The notes: generated by a model not told the origin, from the sequence alone. Positions 1 to 10,762 are shown, counted from the stretch's first letter. The stretch: DNA of 64,000 nt from Turnera subulata (GCA_028386065.3 JAKUCV010003186.1:1-64000); one strand, 5' to 3'. Numbers and translations are program-made.

Positions 1-1303
1 CAAATTGGCCTTTCATCTCTGGTGCTTTACCAGACAAGTTGTTGTATGCCACGCTAAACACAGCCAAAAAGTGTATTTGTGTTAGTTGCTGGGGAATTGC
101 ACCAGTCGGGCCATTGTGAGAAAGATCCAAACTCTCTATCTCCTTCAAGTTGGCGAACGATGGGGGGATAGCTCCGGTGGGATTGTTGTGTGACAGGTTG
201 AGTGCACGCAGGCCTCTCATATTTCCAAGTTCTGGTGGAATTTTGCCTGTGAATCTGTTGCAAGAGAGATCTACACCTGACATTAAATTAAGGTTAAGAC
301 CCTTGTAACTGTAGTAACCTCTTTTCGTTGTGAATTCTATGACTTCATCAACGATGATCACTGGCCACATGAGCCTGTGAATGAGATCCATACCCTGCTG
401 TGGTAGCTTCTGTCTGCCTATGGGCACCGATGATGAGTCTTCTGTCTGGTCCCAGGTTATTTCATCTGTCAGAGTTTCATTTTTAATCCATATAGCCGTA
501 AAGTTTATGTTGCTCAAACATGCGGGCAGTCGACCAGAAAGCATGTAATGTGAAAGATCCAAAATGCTCAATTGCGCTAACGAGCATAACTCGACCGGTA
601 AATCGCCATCAAAATTATTACTTTTGAGGAGAAGAACGCTCAGGCTTGATAGGCGGTTAATCCAATTTGGGACTGTGCCGGTTAACTGGTTCTCTCGAAG
701 ATCCAATGTAACCAGGTTAGAACTGTTAAAGAATGCGTATGACAATGGACCGCTGAATTGGTTTTGGTACAAATGAACGTGAGATATCAAATGCAAGTTG
801 GTGCATGATGGTATTGAGCCAGAGAGGTTGTTTTTAGAGAGGTCAAGAAACTGAAGCTGATCCAAATTGCAAAATTCTCCCCAAATGGAACCCATAAAAC
901 GATTCTTTGAAAAGTCAATTACTTGCAATGAAGACAAATTGCCTAACCATCTTGGAAGCATTCCTGAGAAATGTTTGTTGCTGATATCCATCAATATGGG
1001 AAGAGGAACCTCTGTTAAAAAACTATTAGGGAGGGGCCCGGAGAAGTTGTTGTTGTCTAGGTAGAGATACATTAAGCTTTGTGGTGTTGTTACATGTCAC
1101 TGAGCCCCATTTGCAACAATCAGCATCGTCATCCTTGTCCACCCAACTTGACAAACCATTGCCCCTATGGGGCCGAACCAAGCTTTAATCTGCAGAAGGG
1201 CATCCCTTTCTTCCATCAAACATGCATAAGAACCATAGTACGTCCAGTTTAGGAATAGTAATAATATTATCAACACTATCCACTCCCTCGCCGGCCTCAT
1301 CAT
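1..1303 (-). pseudogene. LRR receptor-like protein pseudogene, copy A (middle deleted, runs off left edge)
   Basis: Read on the minus strand this starts with a signal peptide (MMRPAREWIV) and the LRRNT start (EERDALLQIKAW). It then jumps at about 1085 straight into the late LRRs (YLDNNNFSGPLPNS) that sit near residue 580 of the intact paralog at 31238-34958. LRRs, the island region (EFTTKRGYYSY) and the last LRRs continue in one open frame to base 1, where MKGQF is cut by the window edge. The LRRNT has a small shift (FGPIGAM in place of INHPNG) and the original frame hits TGA at about 1097-1099. The junction lies in ACAAAGCTT, where the exon-1 paralog reads ACAAAGC and the LRR paralog reads CAAGCTT, so a short shared AAGC could have mediated the deletion. 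As it stands no full receptor can be made. RLPs are membrane receptors without a kinase domain. Family assignment is secure. Confidence 0.9.
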
Positions 1304-1569
1304 CTTAATTAGCCAAGGAATGATTGCTTTATGATACGACCTGAACAACCCGCCACTCACAACGATGTAGTTTTGGAAGTGGCTGATGTGGGAGACTAAA
1401 CCAAAAGCAAGGACCACTAATCGCTGAGTAAATTATTCGTTGGACGTATAAAAGGATTCTCACGGAAAGCAAGAGACCCCAGTAAAGCAAAAAAAAAAAA
1501 AAAGATTATCTTGAGAAGAAGAATGGCTAATAAGCCTGGGTTTTTTATGACTTTACACTAAGTAATCAT
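1304..1569. other. Upstream flank of RLP copy A, up to the copia-1 insertion
   Basis: No gene seen. The stretch matches the flanks of copies B and D (near 8575 and 15610), which share phrases such as AAGGATTCTCACGGAAA and GACTTTACACTA. It is the duplicated 5' flank or promoter of the RLP family. The last five bases, ATCAT at 1565-1569, are the left target-site duplication of copia-1. Confidence 0.6.
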
Positions 1570-2327
1570 GGTTAGATTATGTGATCAAGCTGCATTAGTG
1601 TGATCAAGGTGCTGAGTTTATTTTTTTGTTTATTTCCAGAATAATTGCAAATGTGCAAGATGTGTGTGTCTTTTTGTTATTGTAATGTTCTCTTTGTTAT
1701 CTGATCATTCTTGGTAGGCCTCATGTTCAGCAAATCAAGAAGATCAGCTTAGTGGATTATGGGTCTCCATGCTGCACTAGTAGTATGGGTTGAAGGTATG
1801 GGGCTGCAAGCTAGAACATGGCCTATATATTTGCGATTTGTAATCTGAATTCGACAAGTGAAATAAGAGTGAATTGAGTGTGTTTCACTTCATTAAGTGT
1901 TTCTTAACTTGATCATTAAGTGTTCAAGCCAAGTGATTGAGTGAATTGAGAGAAAACCAATGAAACAGTAACCCAAAAAGCCAGCTTTTGCGAGTTCTGC
2001 AGTTTTCTGGAATTTTTCCAGAATTTTCCAGAAAACATCGATGTTCTAGCCACAACATCGATGTTGAAAACATTCTGTCAATTTAATCAAAGTTCCAGTA
2101 GCATTTCAACATCGATGTTTTAAAGCAAACATCGATGTTCAAGGCTTTCGGCAGAATCATTTGAAGTTCCAGTAGCATTTCAACATCGATGTTCTTAGTT
2201 CAACATCGATATTCTAAGTGCACTACCAGAGAAATTGAAGTTCCAGTGTCTCAAAACATCGATGTTTTGAGTTCAACATCGATGTTCTTGAGCCCTGTTA
2301 AATTGATTGAAGGAAGAAAAGCCATCA
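1570..2327 (+). repeat. copia-1 5' LTR
   Basis: Matches 6381-7132 along its length. The first base is G where the 3' LTR has the expected T of TGTTAG. It ends ...CCATCA just before the primer-binding site. A TATA-like CCTATATATTTG lies near 1822, so the sequence after about 1850 should be transcribed (R/U5) and appear in the RNA leader. Compared with the 3' LTR it has one extra 22-bp piece carrying a palindrome near 2115-2136, and lacks a 14-bp piece (TTGCTGCAGCAAGC) present near 6620. Confidence 0.93.
2034..2286 (+). repeat. Array of paired 12-bp palindromes in copia-1 5' LTR
   Basis: Eight copies of AACATCGATGTT (one reads AACATCGATATT) start at 2034, 2054, 2108, 2128, 2182, 2202, 2254 and 2275. 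They form four pairs. Members of a pair start 20-21 bp apart and pairs repeat every 72-74 bp. Each motif is self-complementary, and the two members of a pair can also form a 12-bp stem with an 8-9 nt loop. The array sits in the predicted R/U5 region just before the primer-binding site. Function unknown. Confidence 0.9.
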
Positions 2328-2341
2328 ATTAGTAGCGGAGC
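2328..2341 (+). other. copia-1 primer-binding site (tRNA-Met-like)
   Basis: ATTAGTAGCGGAGC directly follows the 5' LTR. Copia-2, copia-3, the Angela-like LTR and the Tekay-like LTR in this window all have TGGTAGCGGAG at the same place. It resembles the usual plant initiator-Met site TGGTATCAGAGC with two shared differences. Copia-1 has a further G-to-A change. Confidence 0.7.
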
Positions 2342-2423
2342 AGGTGCCTTCTTTCAGGCCTGTTCTACTCATTGAAACCTCACCAAATCGGCCTCAAACA
2401 CCTTCTAAACACTAAACTACAAG

Positions 2424-3310
2424 ATGAACACACAACCAGCAAATAGAACCACCTCATCCTTACCCCTACCACCTATTTTTGATGGAGAGAACTACAACTA
2501 TTGGGCTATAAGGATGAAATCCTTCCTTGTAGCTAATGGTTGTGGTTTTTAATTGAAGAAGGTTTTACTGAAGAAGAGGACATTGAAGAAATGTCTGTTA
2601 ATCAATTGAGAACATATAATAAAAGATTGCAGAAACATAGCACTGCAATTTCATTTATGTTTTCTTTGGTTTCAGAGGAGATTTTTCCTTTGATTGTTGG
2701 GACTACAACAGTCAAAGAAGCATGGGAGATCCTTGAAAAGTAGTTCAGAGGGTCAAAAGAAACAAGGCAAATAAGGATGCAATCCTTGATAAGAGACTTT
2801 GAAATGTTAAAGATGTCTAAAACAGAAATAATAAGGGAGTATGCTTCAAAAGCTCAAAGCATTGTCAACAAAATCAGGTTGTATGGAGAAGTGATTCCAG
2901 AGGTCAGAGTAGTTGAAAAGATCCTCAACACAGTTGTAGATAAAGTTGAAGCAAAAGTTACAACTATTGAAGAATCAAGAGACATCACTGAGATATCAGT
3001 TCCTGAATTAGTTGGCAAATTGGAAGCTCATGAGCAGAGGCATGTAAGAAGAGTTGAAGCTGGGATTGAAAAAGCTTTTGAAGCTAGGCAGAAAAATGTC
3101 ACCAACAAATTTGAAGCAAAGCAAAAACCAGCATCAAGCACAAACAAACACCAGAAGGAAGCCTCAAGTTCAAAGACTGTGTTTTCACCCTGCAAATTCT
3201 GTGGAAAGACAAACTATTTGGAGAAAAGGTGCTGGAAAAACAAAAAATGCAATTTCTGTCCCAAAATAGGGCACATTGAACAGTTTTGCAAAGCAAAAAA
3301 AAAAATGAAG
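2424..3310 (+). pseudogene. gag: copia-1 gag, disrupted
   Basis: ATG at 2424 opens NTQPANRTTSSLPLPPIFDG, the same start as copia-3 gag at 42064. A missing T near 2539 shifts the frame before LWFLIEEG. CAG has become TAG at 2741 (...ILEK*FRG). The body (KEAWEILEK, RIRDFEMLKMSKTE, SVPELVGKLEAHEQRH) is typical of plant copia capsid protein. Two zinc knuckles lie near 3190-3290. The first, CKFCGKTNYLEKRC, has Tyr where the zinc-binding His belongs (copia-3 keeps His); the second, CNFCPKIGHIEQFC, is intact. The A-tract at about 3296-3305 causes a further frameshift into pol. Confidence 0.88.
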
Positions 3311-6300
3311 ACAATCACCAGCAGTCACCTGATCATACTCAACATCAAGCCAAACTAGCTGAAGCAAATCAAGAGGAATTCATGTTCATGACAAGTGAGT
3401 CTCTTGGAAATCAAGAAGATTTTGTGTGGTACATTGACAGCGGCTGCACTAGTCACATGACTGGGAATCCAAAATGGTTCTTGAAGTTGGATAAATCAGT
3501 TAGCGTGGATGTCAAAATAGCAAATGGTGCTCTTCTCAAATCCACAGGAAAAGGTACTGTCTCTAAGAACTACAATGGAGTTAGTAGACTCATTAAAGAT
3601 GTACTCCTAGTTCCTGGTTTGAAGCACAATCTTTTGAGTGTGCCACAAATGGTTAAAAATGGATATTCAGTGAACTTTAAAGATGATTGTTGCATGATTT
3701 CTGTGAGAGGAAAACCTGTTTGCAATATAAAGATGAAGAACAATGCATTTCCATTGAAATTGAACATGCATTATGAAATGGTGAATACAAGTGAAGTTGA
3801 TGAAAGTAGTTTATGGCATAGAAGATATGGCCATGCTAGCTTGTATAGCTTGAAGCTTGCTGCACAAAAGGAGTATGTTAGGGACTTGCCAACAATACAA
3901 GTTCCTGGAGAAACTTGTGAGCCCTGCCAAATGGGAAAGATGCATAGAGAGTCATTTCCGGCTGCAGCAGAAGGAAGAGCCTTAGAGAAGCTGGAGCTGG
4001 TGACACCGACCTTTGTGGTCCAATGCACACACCCTCCTTGAGTGGTAACATCTATTTCATGCTATTCATTGATGATCTAACACGCATGACATGGATTTAC
4101 TTCTTGAAGAATAAGTTGGCAACTCTGGAACTATTCAAAAAATTTAAAGGCATGACAGAAACACAAAGCAATTGTAGTTTGAGAAAGCTGAGATCAGATA
4201 GAGGGGGAGAGTTCATATCAAAGATGTTTGAAGAGTTCTGCAGCTCAAATGGCATTCTTTATCAATTGACAGTACCATATTCTCCTCAACAAAATGGAGT
4301 AGTAAAAAGGAAAAATAGGACCGTGATGGAGATGGCAAGGAGCATGTTGGAAGAAAAGAAACTCCCTCAGAATTTTTGGGCAGAAGCTACCTACACTGCT
4401 GTGTATCTCATCAATAGGCTTCCAACAAAATTAGTTGAAGGAAAGACACCCATTGAAGCTTGGACTGGTAAGAAACCAACAGTGAAGCACCTTAAAGTGT
4501 TTGGTTCTCTTTGGTATGTCCATATTCTAGAAGAAAAAAAGAAGAAGCTGGATTTCAAAGCTGAAAGAGGCATTTTGTTGGGATACAATAGTCAATCCAA
4601 AGGCTACAGGGTGTTCATGATTGACAATGAGAAGGTGGTGACAACAAGAGATGTCAAAGTGGATGAAGAAGCTTATTGGGATTGGAAAGAAAAGTTGGTA
4701 ATGAAGAACAGTCCTAGTGACGCAGCTGAAGTGCAAGAAGATCATCCTCTAAATGAAGAGGATTATGATTCAGATACACCTCCAATGAAGGTTAGATCAC
4801 TTGCTGATGTATATGAGAGGTGTAATTTTGTAGAAACAGAGCCATACTGTTATGAAGAAGCAGCAGAGCAAGAGCATTTAAAAAGGGCCATGGAGGAAGA
4901 AATTGGCATGATTAACAAGAATGAAACTTGGGAATTGGTTGCAAGGCCTGGAAATCAGAAGATAATTGGAGTCAAATAGGTGTTTCGCACTAAAATGAAT
5001 CTTGATGGAACCATTTCCAAGTTCAAAGCAAGGCTTATAGTCAAGGGCTATGCACAACAATATGGCCTAGACTACCTTGAAACATTTGCCCCGGTAGCTC
5101 GCCTTGACATAATCAGATTGCTCTTGGCTATTTCAGCTTAAAATAATTGGAAGGTATTCCACTTAGATGTGAAATCTGCATTTCTAAATGGAATTCTAGA
5201 AGAAGAAGTCTACATTGAGCAACCTAAAGGTTTCATTGTGGAAGGAAAGGAAGACTATGTTTACAAGTTGAAGAAAGCTCTCTATGGACTAAAACAGGCT
5301 CCAAGAGCTTGGTATATTCGCATGGATAATCACTTGGTTCATCAAGGATTTAAAAGAAGTGAAAGTGAAGCAACCTTGTATGTGAAAGGCAGCTCCTGTG
5401 ATGATTTGATCATAGTCTCCCTCTATGTTGATGACATGCTGATCACCGGAGCGGATCATGACAAAATTTCAGTCTTTAAGACTGAAATGAAGAAAGAGTT
5501 TGAAATGTCAGATTTGGGATTGATGCAGTACTTCCTTGGAATGGAGGTGATGCAATGTGATGAAGGAATTATGATTTCTCAGAAAAGATATGCAGAATCT
5601 ATTCTGAAAAAATTCCAGATGGACTCCTGCAAACCAGTGCCGACACCATTGATCCAAAACACCAAGCTTGCAAAGAATGTAGATGAAGAAGATGCTGAAA
5701 TTGGGGTGTTCAGGAGCTGTGTAGGGAGCTTGCTGTATCTTACAGCAACTCGTCCTGATTTACTTTTTGCAACAAATTTATTGTCAAGATTTCTCAATGC
5801 CCCTAAGAAGAGCCATGCTACTGTCATGAAGAGAGTGCTAAGGTATGTTAAAGGCACTACTGATCTTGGTCTACATTACAGCTCATCCAAAAATGCAAAA
5901 TTGAAGGCATATAGTGACAGTGATTGGGTTAGAAGTGTAGATGACATGAAAAGCACAACTGGTTATGTTTTCTTGTTTGGTCCAAATGCATTTTCGTGCT
6001 GTTCCAAGAAACAAACTATTGTTGCTCAATCTACAGCTGAAGCAGAGTACCTCGCTGCTGCTTCAACTGTAAATCAAGTTGTTTGGTTCAGGAAGATCAT
6101 GTCGGATTTGAAGATGGAGCAAGAAGAACCTATGGAGCTATTCTGTGACAATCAGTCCATTATTGCAATGATTAAGAATCCAATTGATCATGGCAGAACT
6201 AAGCATTTCAAGATCAGATTTCATGTGATTCGAGAAGCTGAAAGTGAAGGAGAAGTTCAAGTCTTATTCTGCTCCTCCGAAATGCAATTGGCAGACCTGT

Positions 6301-6386
6301 TCACAAAGCCTTCGCCCAAGAACAGGTTTGATCTGTTGAAGAACATGTTGAATATGAAGAGCAGCTTGGTCAAGGGGGAGTGTTAG
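3286..6386 (+). pseudogene. pol: copia-1 pol (protease, integrase, RT, RNase H), disrupted
   Basis: The protease shows WYIDSGCTSHMTG near 3427, followed by the pre-integrase zinc finger LWHRRYGH near 3811. A lost base near 4005, in LELVHTDLCGP, shifts the frame. The integrase core (LFIDDLTRMTW, LRSDRGGEF, YSPQQNGVV) runs from about 4055. The RT start is hit by TGG-to-TAG at 4977-4979 (IGVK*) and CAA-to-TAA near 5140. The RT core (LDVKSAFLNG, YGLKQAPRAW, YVDDMLITG near 5424) and RNase H (ends LVKGEC) are open from 5169 to 6386. RNase H has DSDWVR where relatives have DWAG. It cannot make a polyprotein without multiple repairs. Confidence 0.92.
6371..6380 (+). other. copia-1 polypurine tract
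   Basis: CAAGGGGGAG lies directly before the 3' LTR, where plus-strand priming is expected. Copia-2 has the same CAAGGGGGAG before its 3' LTR at 40485. Confidence 0.85.
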
Positions 6387-7132
6387 ATTATGTGATCAAG
6401 TTGCATTAGTGTGATCAAGCTGCTGAGTTTGTTTTTTTTGCTTATTTCTAGAATAATTGCAAGTGTGCAAGATGTGTGTGTCTTTTTGTTATTGTAATGT
6501 TCTCTTTGTTATCTGATCATTCTTGGTAGGCCTCATGTTCAGCAAACCAAGAAGATCAGCTTAGTGGATTATGGGTCTCCATGCTGCACTAGTAGTATAG
6601 GTTGAAGGTATGGGGCTGCAAGTTGCTGCAGCAAGCTAGAACATGGCCTATATATTTGAGATTTGTAATCTGAATTCGACAAGTGAAATAAGAGTGAATT
6701 GAGTGTGTTTCACTTCGTTAAGTGTTTCTTGACTTGATCATTAACTGTTCAAGCCAAGTGATTGAGTGAATTGAGAGAAAACCAATGGAACAGTAACCCA
6801 AAAAGCCAGCTTTTGCGAGTTCTGCAGTTTTCTGGAATTTTTCCAGAATTTCCCAGAAAACATCGATGTTCTAGCCACAACATCGATGTTGAAAACATTC
6901 TGCCAATTTAATCAAAGTTCCAGTAGCATTTCAACATCGATGTTCAAGGCTTTCGGCAGAATCATTTGAAGTTCCAGTAGCATTTCAACATCGATGTTCT
7001 TAGTTCAACATCGATGTTCTAAGTGCACTACCAGAGAAATTGAAGTTTCAGTGTCTCAAAACATCGATATTTTGAGTTCAACATCGATGTTTTTGAGCCC
7101 TGTTAAATTGATTGAAGGAAGAAAAGCCAACA
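6381..7132 (+). repeat. copia-1 3' LTR
   Basis: Begins TGTTAGATTATG and ends GCCAACA, followed by the target duplication ATCAT at 7133-7137. Contains the same palindrome array as the 5' LTR, from about 6858 to 7091, with one palindrome and its spacer missing and one degenerate copy (AACATCGATATT). Confidence 0.93.
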
Positions 7133-7989
7133 ATCATCACATGCCTCGAGAAATATATATAGAAAAACGGTGGCATGCATACTTTCCAACCCTTTTTTTT
7201 TTTATGAAAGATGGCATTCACTATACTAATAATAATGACAACACATGCATTCCCTGTTGGTTGGGTATTTGATTACCCAGTTTTTGCTTGAGTTTTGTTG
7301 GTATTGTCGGATGGGATTTAGGAGCAGCAGTGGCTGTGGTAGAGGAGTGCTCGCCGGTGATGGCAGCGGCAATGATGACGGCAAAGGTGGAGTTGACGAC
7401 GACAATCCGATTCTGATTTTGTTTGATCCGGTTTGGATTTTGCTTCAGGCAGAGCCCATTTTCGCATGTCGTAATCTTGCTTCAGATGACGGGGTTGCCG
7501 CATAGGTGAGCAAGACCGGCATTTGAAGTTACCTTCGTTCATGGACACAGGATTGGGCAAAGATGAGGGTGTCAAGTGGGCAGACATCATTCCCAGCTCC
7601 AACCACAAAATTACTGAACCAAAGGCATTACAGGGTGGTTTCCAACATCCTGGAGGCGATGTCGGCATTAGCCAACCAACTCTGATCCAAATCGTGTTTC
7701 TGATGTGTTACTCTTGGAGGGTTCAAAGAGCTGACAAAGATATCCAGTCCCAAGGCCAAAGGAGGCATGACTCCATTTTATACTGTACTCTTGGAGAGAA
7801 TTACTTTAATTGGCTCTGTAATCTAGTTGGATTGTCTGTTTTTGACAGCCATTCCATGAATGGCCGAAAGGCACCTGTTATGAACATGTATTCTGGTTCG
7901 AATTAATATATAAACCTTATATTTCGACAAAGAAAAAAAAATACAAATGCAAATTAGTGACCAAACATGGTTAAAATAACCGATATAAT
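7133..7989. other. Continuation of RLP copy A flank, then unrecognised sequence
   Basis: From 7133 to about 7280 the sequence resumes the duplicated RLP flank (ATCATCACATGCC, ACACATGCATTCC), as at 8735-8920. From about 7290 to 7960 I see no recognised gene. Two short open stretches on the plus strand (7245-7505, 7523-7906) include an Asp/Gly-rich run (GDGSGNDDGKGGVDDDN) but match nothing I know. They may be a degraded gene fragment. Confidence 0.4.
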
Positions 7990-8268
7990 TCACCCAATTC
8001 TGATCCCCTTGTCTTGCCAAGGGAGAGTTGGATCACTCGCCTTGTGGTAGCATTACATGTCACCCTCCGCCATTTACAACAATCAGCATCCTCGCTGTCT
8101 TCCACCCAACTTGACAAAGCATGGCCATTTGGGGTTGATCCAAGCTTTGATCTTCAGAAGAGCATCCCTTTCTTCCTTCAAACATGCATAACAAACATAG
8201 TACGTCCAGTTTAGGAGTAATAATAATAATAATATCAACACTATCCACTCCCGGACTGGCCTCATCAT
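7990..8268 (-). pseudogene. RLP exon-1 fragment, copy B
   Basis: ATG at 8268 gives MMRPVREWIVLILLLLLLLNWTYYVCYACLKEERDALL in overlapping reads: signal peptide, then LRRNT. Two bases are missing after AWIN (paralogs have AWINHPNG), which puts the DCCKWRRVTCN and VIQLSLG segments in another frame. Nothing of exons 2-6 follows. This is an isolated exon 1 with its own duplicated 5' flank at 8269-9060. Confidence 0.88.
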
Positions 8269-8749
8269 CTTAATTGAAGAACACATAAGAAAGACTAATT
8301 ACTTTACTTAATAATACTAATAGGGAAAAGAAAGGTATTTATCACCAGCTAATAGTAATACAATCTGGCTGGTTAAGTTTCCTGGGAGTGCAGACGTCGA
8401 AGCAGTAGAGGGGAGGTGAAGGAGTCCTTCCCGGAGACTAAACCAATTGGTTCGAACTTCGAAGACATATCTTCCCGGAGACTAAACCAAAATCAGGGAC
8501 CGCTAATCACCGAGTAAATTACTCGTTGGTTAGCAGGTGTGAATCCACAAAATCATACACTTCTCTCAATAAGGGAGCGTAAAAAGATTCTTTACGGAAA
8601 CCAAGAAACCTGAAAGGAAAAAAAAAGATTATTTTAAGATGAAGATTGGCTAATAAGCCTATACAAAATTGGATTGGTCAGTAGTCAAACTTGGGTTGTT
8701 TTATGACTTTACACTATATATTATAAAGAAATCATCACATGCCTAGAGA

Positions 8750-8820
<71 letters not shown>

Positions 8821-9060
8821 GAAAGATGGCATATTTTTCAATACCTTCTTTTCTTCTTTAATCGAAGAAGGCATTCGTTATATTAATGATGGCAGCATAT
8901 GCATGCATGTAGGGCCAACCATCAAGTCCTGAAAGCATACAAAAATGCCCTCACCTGCCCTGCCATGAAGCATGTGCCAAGCACTAGAAAACATAATTTA
9001 GACCATATACAGAAAAGATAAAACCGGAGCACACAGCAAATAAAATTAAGACAGGAATTT
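8269..9060. other. Duplicated 5' flank of RLP copy B with an AT microsatellite
   Basis: No gene. It parallels the flank of copy D at 15408-16500 and supplies the empty-site versions of three insertions: AATCATCACATGCC for copia-1, CCATCAAGTCCTGAAAGC for the 15886-16101 insert, and CCCTCACCTGCCC for the MITE at 16131. A (TA)n run covers about 8752-8811 and ends in a short GA run. Confidence 0.7.
8752..8817. repeat. (TA)n microsatellite
   Basis: About 29 uninterrupted TA repeats followed by GAGAGAGAGG. It lies in the RLP 5' flank where the other copies have only a short ATATATAT run, so it expanded after duplication. Confidence 0.95.
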
Positions 9061-9176
9061 GTAACAGTAGGTGAAGAGGACTAGAAGAATATTACTGGAA
9101 GGCGGAGGTGCTGGTATGGACGGCGGTGGTACGGGTGCGGCGGCGGCTATTAGGGTTGAGGGGAAAGGAGTTCTTG

Positions 9177-9325
9177 GAGATGATGAGAGGCCAGTGCGGG
9201 AGTGGATATAGTGTTACTATTATTGTTACTGATGTTTGTAGCAAGAAAGGGATGCTCTTCTGCACATCAAAGCCTGGATCAACCACCCAACTGGCAATGC
9301 TTTGCCTAGTTGGTGCAAAAGAAAA
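9177..9325 (+). pseudogene. Inverted RLP exon-1 scrap, copy C
   Basis: On the plus strand GATGATGAGAGGCCAGTGCGG corresponds to the MMRPVRE start with one added base. A degraded signal peptide follows, then ERDALLHIKAWINHPTGNAL (about 9248-9307) and SW. The frame is broken by the insertion and by TAG and TGA codons. It is the only RLP remnant on the plus strand, so this piece was inverted. No other exon is attached. Confidence 0.75.
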
Positions 9326-9339
9326 GGAATGATCTCAGT

Positions 9340-10535
9340 TTGTTCTGAGTTAGATTTACTCACGTAACAATTTCCAAACAATTGAATCATAAGGAAAAAA
9401 ATTGGAGATTCTCATGTTATAAACTTATATGTTAAGTCTTCTTTCTAAAACCTAGTGAATTTGAACTGAAGTGGGTAATTTAAGTGATAAGCCCTTGGTT
9501 TCGCTTGATCATCAAATCACTAAAAATTCAAATTTGAAATATATTATTTTTTTATTTGGTATTGTCTTAATTATTTTTTTCGAATACAAAATAAAAAAAA
9601 TAAAAGAATAATATAATATAGACTATAAGTTAGTTAAATTGACTTAATTTATTATATTTTTTTATCATTTTAGTTGGATTTGTATCTTTTGGTGGTAATG
9701 TGTAATATTAGATAGTAATATATACATTGTATTGACATTTTATATGTATTTTGTAATGGTTTGGAACTAAATTTCAAACTTTCAAGTGAAAAAAATTATA
9801 AATATTGAAATGAACAATTTGAAGCGCGGGGACTAAGGGGATCCGTGAAGGGTGGGGGGAGCAGGGATGAGGACCAAATTCTCCGGCCGTGGGGAATGGG
9901 GACTGGGATGAAGAGAGTTTTAGGTCGTGGGGATGGGATGGGGAGAGTTTTAGGTTGCGGGGATGGGACGGGGATTCCTCTACCTGCAAAATCTTTGCCT
10001 GACTGCCATCCCTAGTAATTTATAGACCCACCATAAGTATTCGGTCCTTTGGGATGTTTGGCTTTTGTGACCTAATCCTAAAGACACAGTAATGAATGGG
10101 ATGAAATTCCAATAAATACGTCTATTATCCATTTTGTAAAACAGTGTTTAGTTTTAAAGAAGAAAGGGTGTAAAACCTGTACCATTCAAGGAGTTGTGCC
10201 ATTTTACTGTCTTGGATACTGATCAAAATCGCACAAATCTGGATTGGCGTGACTGGCTCCAAAGTGTCACCAAACCATCCTTAAGTAGCAGATAGGAATT
10301 ATGCGCTGCTACCGAATTAGCCATTGAGGGCTAGAGCCTAGAGGTATATATTGACAGCAAACCTAAGATATATGTTAGGTTCGTTGACAAATCTGATTAC
10401 AAGATTTATTTCCTTGTCGATACTAGATGCCACGTGTTTTCCTTAAGGTTGCCAGGTGAAAGACTTCGTTAGGTTAAGTTGGATGGAAGGACACAATGAT
10501 CAATGATGAGGCCAGCCCAGGATGTTGTCCGCCTC
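9340..10535. other. Intergenic, AT-rich, with a possible hAT element end
   Basis: No gene seen. 9520-9780 is strongly AT-rich. About 9826-10016 is a G-rich stretch built of GGGGATGGGA-like phrases ending CTGCCATCCCTAG. Read from the other strand this begins TAGGGATGGCAG, a common plant hAT terminus, but I found no matching left end or target duplication. Confidence 0.35.
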
Positions 10536-10762
10536 CAGTAGTGGAGCTAGATATAATTTCTAGAGGGGGCCTGTAAGTGTAATAGTAAGGGTTTATGTGA
10601 GGAAACAAAATTTAGAAAGGGCCAAATATATATCACGATAGGACTTATATGTAAAAATTAAAAATCTAGAAGTCTCGTAAGTACATCGCGATAGGACATA
10701 TATGTAAAAATTGAAAGTTCAGGGGGCTATGACCCCCTCAGCCCCCTAGGCCACCGCCACTG
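10536..10762. mobile_element. hAT-type MITE, 227 bp
   Basis: Starts CAGTAGTGGAGCTAG and ends CTAGGCCACCGCCACTG, so the ends are imperfect inverted repeats of the CAGTGGCGG type. It is flanked by a perfect 8-bp duplication TCCGCCTC (10528-10535 and 10763-10770), the length expected for hAT transposase. There is no coding capacity. An internal near-repeat (CGATAGGACNTATATGTAAAAATT) occurs twice. Confidence 0.9.

Larger units (their letters stand above)
1570..7132 (+). mobile_element. Ty1/copia retrotransposon copia-1, complete but inactivated
   Basis: LTRs at 1570-2327 and 6381-7132 flank gag-pol. The target duplication ATCAT is present on both sides (1565-1569 and 7133-7137). The paralogous RLP flanks at about 8735 and 15750 read AATCATCACATGCC without interruption, which gives an independent empty site. 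Domain order gag, protease, integrase, reverse transcriptase, RNase H identifies Ty1/copia. Three indels and at least three nonsense changes disable the polyprotein. Only a few differences separate the LTRs by eye, so the insertion looks recent compared with copia-4. Confidence 0.95.

Noticed and set aside
564..1064. Plus-strand open frames opposite the RLP LRR region (also at 12439, 12895, 31692, 31908)
   Set aside because: They are antisense shadows of repeated LRR codons and show no domain of their own.
2034..2286. Repeats as a CRISPR-like array
   Set aside because: This is a plant retrotransposon LTR; the units include their spacers and no cas genes exist here.
7245..7906. A new gene between copia-1 and RLP copy B
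   Set aside because: Two short frames with no recognised domain and no splice or codon evidence; left as unassigned sequence.
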